Origin: Sphingomonas sp. Y57
GTDB taxonomy: Bacteria; Pseudomonadota; Alphaproteobacteria; Sphingomonadales; Sphingomonadaceae
Direction: 5' to 3'
Length of the DNA: 64,000 nt
Assembly (NCBI RefSeq): GCF_001015195.1
Contig: NZ_LDES01000007.1
Location: 20,822-84,821, forward strand
Part shown: in pieces, positions 36,967 to 44,136 of the stretch
Numbering within the stretch: position 1 is the first letter of the stretch
How the letters are laid out: every line of letters begins with the position of its first letter
Translations under genes and position numbers: made by a program
Notes under the pieces: generated by a model
What the model was told of the DNA's origin: nothing
The model's input: only the letters and a program-made list of their open reading frames with translations
Databases searched by the model: none

Positions 36967-37962
36967 TCACGCCTCCCCGATCGCCAAGAGTATTTTGCCG
37001 ATCGTGTCGCGCGACTCCAGCGCGCGATGCGCATCCCCGACCTTGCCCAACGAATAGCGACCCCCGATGATAGTTCGGACACGACCTTGCGAAAGAAGTT
37101 CATAGAGCTCGGAAAGGCCGTTCCGCACATGTTCAGGAGACGAAAAGCCGGCGAGCGAGAAGCCGACGATCGATTGGTTCTTGAAGTTCAGGCTCGTTGC
37201 TTCCGCTGATCCGATGGCCAAGTCGTCCATCGTTCGGGAACTATAGAGCGCGAACTTGCCGAATTCGGCGAGGATATTCAAGCATTCTGGGATCACCGCC
37301 CCACCCGCGCCCTCGAAGACGATGTCCGGACCGTGGCCATCGAACCGCTCGCGCACTGCATCGACCCATTCGTCGGTGCGATAGTTCACAGCGGCGTCGG
37401 CACCAAGGTCGAGAACCGCCTGGAACTTCGTGTCGCTACTGACGGCGCCGACGATCGTCTTGGCGCCAGCCTCAAGGCAGAGCTGGACCAGCCAACTTCC
37501 CACGCCGCCGGCTGCGGAGGTGATCAGCACGCGCTTGCCTGCCGGCGGGATCGTCTTAACCAGGTAGAGCGCGGTCAGCCCCTGGGCCATCGCCGCAACC
37601 GCGTCGTCGAAGCTGAGACTGTCCGGCAGACGGACCGCCGTGTCGGCATGGCCGACCGCGAGTTCGGCATAGCCACCCGATCGCGTGGCATCGGCGAACA
37701 TCGGCGCCGCGACGCGGTCACCGACTGCAAATTCGTGCACTTCGCTTCCGACCGCCTCGACGACGCCGGCGACCTCCGAGCCCAAGATGATCGGGAGGGT
37801 GATGGGATAGAATTTGTTCTGTCGCAGCTTGGTTTCGGCGAAATTCACGCCACAGGCAGCCACGCGCACCAGGAGCTGGCGCGGGCCGATCTCGGGGGCG
37901 GGAAGATCGACGATGGTGAAGACCTCCGGGCCTCCGAAGCGATCAATCTGAGCAGCTTTCAT
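36967..37962 (-). CDS. Zinc-type quinone oxidoreductase (MDR family)
   Basis: A 331-residue medium-chain dehydrogenase/reductase. MKAAQIDRFGGPEVFTIVDL is a typical start; LITSAAGGVGSWLVQLCLEA near residue 150 is the NADPH loop. No structural zinc Cys set is seen, so it is a zeta-crystallin-like quinone or enone reductase. ATG at 37962 was chosen because the fold starts there. It lies 61 nt downstream of the ligase gene and is probably the last gene of the 43849-36967 operon. Confidence 0.9.
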   Translation of the reverse strand: MKAAQIDRFGGPEVFTIVDLPAPEIGPRQLLVRVAACGVNFAETKLRQNKFYPITLPIILGSEVAGVVEAVGSEVHEFAVGDRVAAPMFADATRSGGYAELAVGHADTAVRLPDSLSFDDAVAAMAQGLTALYLVKTIPPAGKRVLITSAAGGVGSWLVQLCLEAGAKTIVGAVSSDTKFQAVLDLGADAAVNYRTDEWVDAVRERFDGHGPDIVFEGAGGAVIPECLNILAEFGKFALYSSRTMDDLAIGSAEATSLNFKNQSIVGFSLAGFSSPEHVRNGLSELYELLSQGRVRTIIGGRYSLGKVGDAHRALESRDTIGKILLAIGEA

Positions 37963-38023
37963 GGGGAATTCTCGCTTTCTGGAGTATCTCAGACGGGGCA
38001 TTGATGAGAGCGCCGCGACAGCG

Positions 38024-39715
38024 TCACGCGGCCGCGACCTGCTCGGCCCGCTCCTTTGCCAGCTTCTGCGTGATCATCTCGCGCAGCATCGGCTTGGAAG
38101 GCTTGCCGGATACCGCGACCGGAAAGCCCTGGACGATCTCGATCCGCTCGGGAAACTTGAACTTCGCTACGCCAAGGGCATCCAGATGGCGGGTGACTTC
38201 GGAAAGCTCGATGCCGGTCTCCCCCTCGGCAAGCACGACGAACGCGCACATCCGCTCGCCCAACGCGGGGTCGGGCATGCCCACGCACATCGTCGCGTGG
38301 ATTTTGGGATGATCGTTTAGGAGGCGCTCGACCTCGGAAGCGTTGATCTTCTCGCCGCCGCGGTCGATGACGTCCTTCACGCGGCCCTCAAAGGCGAGGT
38401 AGCGCTTGCCATCGACGATCCGCCAGCTGAGCAAGTCACCGCTGCGATAATAGTGGTCGCTAGTGAACGCCTCGGCGTTGCGCTCCGGCGCCTTGTAATA
38501 TCCGCGGATGACCGACGGGCCGCGTACGATAAGCTCACCGATCTCGCCCGGCTCGACGTCGCGCTCTGTCCCGGGCTCAACCAGCCGGATTTCGTCATAA
38601 GGGGTGATCGAGTTGCCGACCGAAACCTCTATCGCCGCGAGCGAATCCGCCTCGCGAGTGTGGCACAGCAGCCCTTCGGTCATCCCGAAGAGCGTATAGG
38701 CGGGCGCGTTGACGAGCGCGCGGAGCTTCGAAGGCTTCTCCGGGCAGATCAGCCCGTAGGCGTCGGCGAAGCTGTTCTCTTCGAGCAGGCCCAGCTCCTT
38801 CAGGCGCAGGATATGGACCAGCATGATCGCGCACCATTTCGGCCGGCGCTCCTTGATCGTGGCGGCGATCGTCTCGATCTTGGGCGTCGGAGCGATGGCG
38901 ACCTCGCCGCCGACGAGCAGAGCCGGCAAGACGAAGCAGGCCATCGGCATGTTGTGCATCAGCGGGTTGGGCGTGAAGCTGACGACGGTCTCGTCAAACC
39001 CGAAGAAGCGCGAGATTTGGCCGGATGTATAGGCATATTCATTATGGAAGCGCGGGATGATCTTGGGCGTCCCGCTGGTACCGCCCGAAAGCTGGAAGAC
39101 GCAGACTTGGTAGGGATCGAGCTCTTTGCGGATCCGTGCGACCGTGGCTTTCGCGGCCGCAGCATCCTCGGCCTGCCAGAGCGCGTCGAAGGCGGGAACG
39201 CCATGGGGCGTTTCGGTGCCGCACTGGATCGCGATGACATGATCGACGTCGGGCAGGCGATCACGCATCTCAAGCGCGAACGCGACGAGATCGAACCCGA
39301 CCGGGGAGTAGGAGACGATATGCGCCTTCGCCTCGGCCTGGGCGCCGATCTGCGAAATCTCATGCGCTCGGTGGGCAGCAAGCGTGCAGATGGGAATGAG
39401 CCCGGCCTTGATGCAACCAAAGAAGGCGAGCAGCAGCTCCTTCGAATTGATCGCCTGGAATATCACGCGATCTAGCGGCTTCAGGCCCAGCCGGTGGAGC
39501 GCGGCGGCTGCGCGGTCGGTAATCTCGTCGAACTGCTGGTAGGTGATCGTCACCCCCGGCTCTGATAAGGCGACGCGGTCGGGCCAGCGTGCGCAGGACG
39601 CGGCGAGCACATCCGTCAGGGTCTCGTCCTTGATAACCCCCTCGCGCGCATAATATTCGAGAACCGAGTTCGGCATATAACACACGCCGGGCATCGGTGC
39701 TTTCACGCCGACCAT
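38024..39715 (-). CDS. Aryl acid-CoA/AMP ligase (EntE/salicylate-ligase-like)
   Basis: A 563-residue ANL-superfamily adenylating enzyme. The P-loop is LSGGTSGTPKIIPRFHNEY (about residue 207); A5 is YTLFGMTEGLLCHTR; A7 YRSGDLLSW; A8 GRVKDVIDRGGEKINASEVE; the A10 catalytic Lys is in SGKPSKPML. The N-terminal region and TEGLL block resemble 2,3-dihydroxybenzoate-AMP and salicylate ligases. It would activate an aromatic acid as acyl-AMP and then CoA ester. It directly follows a flavoprotein related to salicylyl-CoA 5-hydroxylase, which supports CoA-ester chemistry. Confidence 0.9.
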   Translation of the reverse strand: MVGVKAPMPGVCYMPNSVLEYYAREGVIKDETLTDVLAASCARWPDRVALSEPGVTITYQQFDEITDRAAAALHRLGLKPLDRVIFQAINSKELLLAFFGCIKAGLIPICTLAAHRAHEISQIGAQAEAKAHIVSYSPVGFDLVAFALEMRDRLPDVDHVIAIQCGTETPHGVPAFDALWQAEDAAAAKATVARIRKELDPYQVCVFQLSGGTSGTPKIIPRFHNEYAYTSGQISRFFGFDETVVSFTPNPLMHNMPMACFVLPALLVGGEVAIAPTPKIETIAATIKERRPKWCAIMLVHILRLKELGLLEENSFADAYGLICPEKPSKLRALVNAPAYTLFGMTEGLLCHTREADSLAAIEVSVGNSITPYDEIRLVEPGTERDVEPGEIGELIVRGPSVIRGYYKAPERNAEAFTSDHYYRSGDLLSWRIVDGKRYLAFEGRVKDVIDRGGEKINASEVERLLNDHPKIHATMCVGMPDPALGERMCAFVVLAEGETGIELSEVTRHLDALGVAKFKFPERIEIVQGFPVAVSGKPSKPMLREMITQKLAKERAEQVAAA

Positions 39716-39749
39716 GGCATTCTCTCCCTTCGGACGTCCTTATTCTCGT

Positions 39750-40895
39750 TCATGCCACCGGCTCCCCCTGACGACGGCCGTGATAGGCATCGTAGAAGCT
39801 CGGCGCGTAGGTGCGAAGCCGCTCGTCGCTGATACGGCCGGTGCGTGTCAGAAATTCGTGGATGAACGGCATCAGCGGCTGCCGCATGTGCCGCGCAACA
39901 TCCTCATACCATTCGAAGCTCCGCCGCGCCGCCTCACCGAATGTGTCGCGGCCTGGGCGGCGGATTTCCTCGAAGCGCGCGAGGGCGGCTGCGACATCGC
40001 TTCCGCATTGCTGAAACGCCTGGTGGAGCGCCGCAGCGTCCTCCATCGCGAGGCGCGTGCCCGAACCGATCGAAAAATGCGCCACCCGCTGGCTATCGCC
40101 CAGCAACACGACATTGCCGCTGTAGAAGTGCGCGTTCGTGACCGCCGGGAACTGGCGCCAGATCGAGTGATTGGCGACGAGCGGCGCACCATCGAGTTCC
40201 GTCGCGAAGACGCGCTCCATGACGGCCTTGCGCGCTTCATCGGTCATCCGGTCGAGCCCGAACTTGTACCATGTCGCCTCGTCGCATTCGGCGACGAAGG
40301 TGCTCATGCTGTCTGAATAGGCGTAATAATGGGCGACGAAGGTTCCTCCCTCGAACGAGCGAAAGATCAGCGCCATCGGCTCCATCGGGCGGCCGACGCC
40401 GTACCAGGCAAAGCGGTTGCGGAGTATGCGCCGCTTCGTGCCGAACTCGGCTTCGCGTTCCTGCCGCAGCCGCGAACTGGCGCCGTCCGATGCGACGATC
40501 AGATCATAGCCGTCCAGTTGGGCGGCACTGTCCACCGGCGTCCCGAAATGCAGCTTAACTCCGACATCGCGGCACGCGAAGGCGAGAATCTCCAGGAGCC
40601 GAAGCCGCGATATCGCGCCTGCCGCCGCTCCATATTCGAGCGTGAACGCCTCGCCGTCCAAGTGGATGATCTGGGTTCGCGTGAACCGCATCGAGGCGAT
40701 CATCGCCTGATATACTGGGCGATCCGTATCCTCGATCTCTTTCATCGTGCGGCCGCCCAGGCCGACGCCGAACCCCCAGGTCGCGCCCTCCGGACCACGC
40801 TCGAACAGTTCGACGTCAACCTCGGGCCGTGATCTCTTCAGCAGCCGCGCGAAATAAAAGCCGCACGGCCCTCCCCCGACAACCGCGACTTTCAC
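39750..40895 (-). CDS. Flavin monooxygenase related to salicylyl-CoA 5-hydroxylase
   Basis: A 381-residue class A flavoprotein hydroxylase. The FAD fold is VAVVGGGPCGFYFARLLKRS; FERGPEGATWGFGVGLGGRT follows; the second FAD motif is YSGNVVLLGDSQRVAHFSIG, then SGTRLAMEDAAALHQAF. These blocks are those of SdgC-type salicylyl-CoA hydroxylase and the N-terminal domain of 2-aminobenzoyl-CoA monooxygenase/reductase, which act on CoA thioesters. GTG at 40895 overlaps the previous stop by 4 nt (GTGA). The lone-domain length shows that the reductase half is absent. Confidence 0.87.
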   Translation of the reverse strand: MKVAVVGGGPCGFYFARLLKRSRPEVDVELFERGPEGATWGFGVGLGGRTMKEIEDTDRPVYQAMIASMRFTRTQIIHLDGEAFTLEYGAAAGAISRLRLLEILAFACRDVGVKLHFGTPVDSAAQLDGYDLIVASDGASSRLRQEREAEFGTKRRILRNRFAWYGVGRPMEPMALIFRSFEGGTFVAHYYAYSDSMSTFVAECDEATWYKFGLDRMTDEARKAVMERVFATELDGAPLVANHSIWRQFPAVTNAHFYSGNVVLLGDSQRVAHFSIGSGTRLAMEDAAALHQAFQQCGSDVAAALARFEEIRRPGRDTFGEAARRSFEWYEDVARHMRQPLMPFIHEFLTRTGRISDERLRTYAPSFYDAYHGRRQGEPVA

Positions 40896-41146
40896 TTCGC
40901 CTCCTCGGCGATCCGCAACGTCTCGCGCCCATATTCCGTGATCAAACCATCGATTCCGCCGCTCAGGCACGTATACCAGAGCGCGGGTTTGAAGCCGCAA
41001 TCGCGCCGGTTGAAGACCAGTTCCCTGTCACTGGATATGGTGAGATAGCCCTTCCGGACTTCATCGACCCGGACACCCTGCTGCACCCGCGCGTTTTTCA
41101 CGAGGGCTGCGAACTCCGGTACATCAACCACATGAACCCTCGGCAT
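40892..41146 (-). CDS. Small conserved protein of unknown function (copy 1)
   Basis: An 84-residue protein starting MPRVHVVDVPEFAALVKNAR, with the motif GFKPALWYTCLSGGIDGLIT near residues 51-70. A 93-residue paralogue lies at 51847-52128. No cofactor motif is seen, apart from two conserved Cys (one in RRDCGFKP, one in YTCLSGG). It starts 1 nt after the VOC stop and its stop overlaps the flavoprotein start, so it is firmly in the operon. It may be a subunit of the dioxygenase or hydroxylase. I do not recognise the family. Confidence 0.85.
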   Translation of the reverse strand: MPRVHVVDVPEFAALVKNARVQQGVRVDEVRKGYLTISSDRELVFNRRDCGFKPALWYTCLSGGIDGLITEYGRETLRIAEEAK

Positions 41147-41147
41147 T

Positions 41148-41780
41148 TCATTCAGTCTCCGAGAGGTAGGCGTCGACCATAGGCGCCTTGCGTCTCCATA
41201 TCTCTTCGGTGGTCTGGACGCGGTCGCCGGTTTCGTCCTCGATCGCGATCGCGGCTTCGAGGGTGAGCGTGGCGTCAACCTCATCATACGCGTTCATGTC
41301 GCGGGTCTGCCACGCGATTTCGACGGCATAGCCGTTGGGATCAGTGACGTAGATCGATTCAACGATCTCGTGCGGAACGTGGAGAACTGCGTATCCCTGG
41401 CTTTCCAGCTTGTCCTTCCACGCCAGCAGCTCCTCGCGCGTATCGACGCGCCAAGCCGTGTGCACCGAATTGTAGACGAAGCTGCCCTGCGGGACGCTAT
41501 CCACCGGCTTGTCGGTCTGCAGATAGTAAAAGAAGGCGATCGTGCTGCCCAAACCCGAATCGAAGAAGAAGTGGATGAAGTCGGGATGCTGTTCGAACTC
41601 GCGTCCCCACCCCCGCGCACAGATCGCGTGGCAGAGTTTGAGATCGAGGACATCGCGATAGAAGTGCACCGTCTCCTTAAGCTTCCAGGTCGGACGCGCG
41701 GTATGATGGACGCCCTTCAGCACGACGGGCGTCACGGTCGCCGGGTTTTGAGCATTGGAATTAGCATCGGCATTAGTCAC
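41148..41780 (-). CDS. VOC-family (extradiol dioxygenase-like) protein
   Basis: A 210-residue vicinal-oxygen-chelate protein. The likely iron ligands are the His in LKGVHHTARPTW, the His in YNSVHTAWRV and the Glu in GYAVEIAW, as in one-unit extradiol dioxygenases. A 50-residue C-terminal tail follows. The GTG at 41780 overlaps the hydrolase stop; an adjacent GTG at 41783 is equally good after AAGGAGG. It is the best candidate for ring cleavage in this operon. Confidence 0.85.
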   Translation of the reverse strand: MTNADANSNAQNPATVTPVVLKGVHHTARPTWKLKETVHFYRDVLDLKLCHAICARGWGREFEQHPDFIHFFFDSGLGSTIAFFYYLQTDKPVDSVPQGSFVYNSVHTAWRVDTREELLAWKDKLESQGYAVLHVPHEIVESIYVTDPNGYAVEIAWQTRDMNAYDEVDATLTLEAAIAIEDETGDRVQTTEEIWRRKAPMVDAYLSETE

Positions 41781-43059
41781 CACGACCTGCCTCCTTGAAC
41801 ATAGGATCGGATTTTTCGGAAAATTGCTCGGCAACCCACTCGCTGATCCTTAGGCCCACGAGCGGCCGCGGATTGGGGTCTCCCGGATGAATCGGGCGGC
41901 CGTGATGATCACCAGCCACCTTCATGCGCTGCTTGTTCGAGGTTCCGATCCAGTCGAAGATCGCCTGGGTCTCCGAAGGGAAGGTCGATGCGTCGCCGGT
42001 ATATTCGATGAACAGCGTCGGCTGCTCGATCGCGGGCGCGCATTTTTCCATCGAAGCATTCGAGGAAAGCCCCGACCAAGTCGAAAGCCAGCTGTCAGCG
42101 GTGCAGAGCCGCGCGAAGCCAATGCTGCTGAGATTCGAAACAGCGGGGTTAGTGCCCCACAGGCTGCCGAGCTTGCGATCGGACGGATCGAGCGACAGAT
42201 CCCAGCAGCGGAGATCAGCGTCCGTGCGCCAGACGGTAAAGATCGGCGTATGGGCCGCCTCCATCCGATCGGCCGCCGTGCCGCCGTCCTTCAGCCGCCT
42301 CTTGGCCGCCACGCGGCGTGCAACAATCTCGCGCGCGTGCTCATCGAGGCGACGAACACGCTCGGCCTGGGCCGCGCGATAGCGATGGATGAACTCGGGC
42401 GCAAAGGTGGCCCCTTTTGCCGAGAACCCATTTTTGGGACTGAACGGGTTGAGCTCGGGATCGGCGCGCATCGGATCGTTCTCGTCGACGACCGAGGGAT
42501 CGATCCCGTTCATCAGCAGCCTCCCCTGCCCGAGATGCGCCGACACGAAGACGATGCCGTCGGGCGGGATCATCTCGGCCTCCGCCAACGCGATGGGCTT
42601 GCCGGCCGGGGTTCGCGACAGCCGCTTGTCCGCCGCGAGCAACGCCTGCTGGTTGTAGAAGGCAAACAAGGGCCCACCGCCCGAATTTCCGACGAGCAAT
42701 ATCTTCTCGAACCCTTGCGCCTTGAGGAAGCTGACGGCCGCGGCCACGTCGAGGATCGCGATCTCATGCTCGAGCCGGATGTCGTTGCCGATGAGCCTCG
42801 GCGTCGGCAGGCACACAGCGATGCCCTGCCGCGTCAGCTCGGCCGGCAGGTAAAACGGGACGAGATGCTCGCGCGGATGCATGACGACCGCGGCGACCCT
42901 TTCGTTGCCGCGCGCGTAGAGGAACCCGGTGATCGTCGCGCCATCGTGCGTGCGCAGCGGGTGAACGCTGAGATTTACGTCGTCCGGCACCGGCCGGTCC
43001 GGGTCCCAAAATGCACCGCGAAGACCGGCAGTGATGGCGTCTTGCTTTGGATCGGTCAT
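41773..43059 (-). CDS. Alpha/beta hydrolase
   Basis: A 428-residue alpha/beta hydrolase. The nucleophile elbow is LLVGNSGGGPLFAFYN (Ser near residue 116); a late AGDHHGRPIHPGD block carries the catalytic His. An insertion of about 150 residues between is helical. It lies between the maleate isomerase gene and the VOC gene with short overlaps or gaps, so it probably hydrolyses the ring-cleavage product (compare NicD or maleylpyruvate hydrolases in function, not in proven homology). Confidence 0.85.
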   Translation of the reverse strand: MTDPKQDAITAGLRGAFWDPDRPVPDDVNLSVHPLRTHDGATITGFLYARGNERVAAVVMHPREHLVPFYLPAELTRQGIAVCLPTPRLIGNDIRLEHEIAILDVAAAVSFLKAQGFEKILLVGNSGGGPLFAFYNQQALLAADKRLSRTPAGKPIALAEAEMIPPDGIVFVSAHLGQGRLLMNGIDPSVVDENDPMRADPELNPFSPKNGFSAKGATFAPEFIHRYRAAQAERVRRLDEHAREIVARRVAAKRRLKDGGTAADRMEAAHTPIFTVWRTDADLRCWDLSLDPSDRKLGSLWGTNPAVSNLSSIGFARLCTADSWLSTWSGLSSNASMEKCAPAIEQPTLFIEYTGDASTFPSETQAIFDWIGTSNKQRMKVAGDHHGRPIHPGDPNPRPLVGLRISEWVAEQFSEKSDPMFKEAGRGD

Positions 43060-43060
43060 G

Positions 43061-43849
43061 TCAGCTCGCCTGCGCGAACGTCTTGGCGGCGCTGGAATAG
43101 CGCCCCGACAGCAGCGCGCCGGCATCGTCTGCGATCGTTTCGAGCCCCAATTCCTCGAGCATACGGAACGCCGTTGAGATAGCGGACGACACCACGGGCA
43201 CGCCGAGACTCTTCTCGACGATCGGTACCGCCGCGAGCGAAGGCATCTGCACGCACGCCGACAGCACAACAGCGTCGGCATTGGCGATCTTGAGCTTGGG
43301 CGCGATATCGAGCAGCGCCAGCGGATCGCGCGCGCCGACTGCGAGATTATCTTCGATCTCGAGCGAGAGACTGTCGAGAACCTCGACGCCTTCGGCTTCG
43401 ATATAGTTGATGACGAGCTGGGTCAGCGGCTTCATGTAGGGTGCAATGATGGCAACGCGCTTGGCGCCGAGCGCATGCAAACCCTCAACGAGCGCGCCTG
43501 CGCTGGTGACGACTGGCGCGGCGCCGCCATTCTCGACAGTGCGCTGATGAAGCCGCCGCTCCGCCTCCCGGTGATAGCCGTGCCCCATGCTCATGATGGC
43601 GACGAGGCAGGCATAGCCCATCACGTCCATTCGCGCGTCCGACAGCTCTAGCGCGCAGCGGTCGGAATCGCGGTCCATCGCGGCGAGTTCTTCCTTGGTA
43701 ACGCGCATCATGCGCATGCGGCTCGAGTGGAAGGTAAAGTCCACGCCCCGTACCTCGCCATGGCGCCGCAAAATCGCTGGGACCTCCGTTTCCATCGTTG
43801 TGTTCGAGCTCGGCACGATCTGCCCAACCCGAAAGGCCCGATTGCTCAT
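43061..43849 (-). CDS. Maleate cis-trans isomerase-like protein
   Basis: A 262-residue member of the Asp/Glu racemase fold. VGQIVPSSNTTMETEVPAIL is the maleate isomerase N-terminus; both catalytic cysteines are present, in GYACLVAIMSMG and VVLSACVQMPSLA. The enzyme converts maleate to fumarate through a Cys adduct. Arylmalonate decarboxylase relatives have only one of the two Cys, so isomerase is the better call. It is the first gene of the seven-gene operon, with its stop 1 nt before the hydrolase start. Confidence 0.88.
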   Translation of the reverse strand: MSNRAFRVGQIVPSSNTTMETEVPAILRRHGEVRGVDFTFHSSRMRMMRVTKEELAAMDRDSDRCALELSDARMDVMGYACLVAIMSMGHGYHREAERRLHQRTVENGGAAPVVTSAGALVEGLHALGAKRVAIIAPYMKPLTQLVINYIEAEGVEVLDSLSLEIEDNLAVGARDPLALLDIAPKLKIANADAVVLSACVQMPSLAAVPIVEKSLGVPVVSSAISTAFRMLEELGLETIADDAGALLSGRYSSAAKTFAQAS

Positions 43850-43890
43850 AAGCGCTGTCCTGTACCCACTTTATCTACGTACGAGTTTGA

Positions 43891-43919
43891 TATTTAACTA
43901 ATGCGTATGTAAGCGTCAA
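43891..43919 (-). promoter_or_regulatory. Promoter P3 of the aromatic-acid operon
   Basis: Minus strand: TTGACG (43919-43914), 17-nt spacer, TAAATA (43896-43891). The spacer begins CTTACATACGCAT, which shares ACATACG with promoter P4. It drives the maleate isomerase to quinone reductase operon. Confidence 0.6.
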
Positions 43920-43984
43920 GACGCCCTTCCTCACCTTGAGACATTTTCACCCTATATCTCTGTCCCTCGCCATACCGAAGGCGA

Positions 43985-44012
43985 TTGACACCGACTTCAA
44001 CAGTCGTATTTT
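43985..44012 (+). promoter_or_regulatory. Putative promoter of the PQQ dehydrogenase
   Basis: TTGACA, 16-nt spacer, TATTTT, 125 nt before the ATG. It is divergent from P3. Confidence 0.45.
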
Positions 44013-44136
44013 GGACTTAGTAGTAAAATATCGGCCGCTTGCGTGGTGCCCGGGATCGTTCGGCCACGGCATCGCTGAACGCCGAGCTCACCACAACAAG
44101 CTGTCCGGCAGTAGCTGGCATCCCTCGGGAGAGATC

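Noticed and set aside
43936..44136. Longer N-terminus for the PQQ dehydrogenase
   Set aside because: The 67 extra residues cover the divergent promoter region and are not seen in the family; ATG 44137 has a good ribosome-binding site.
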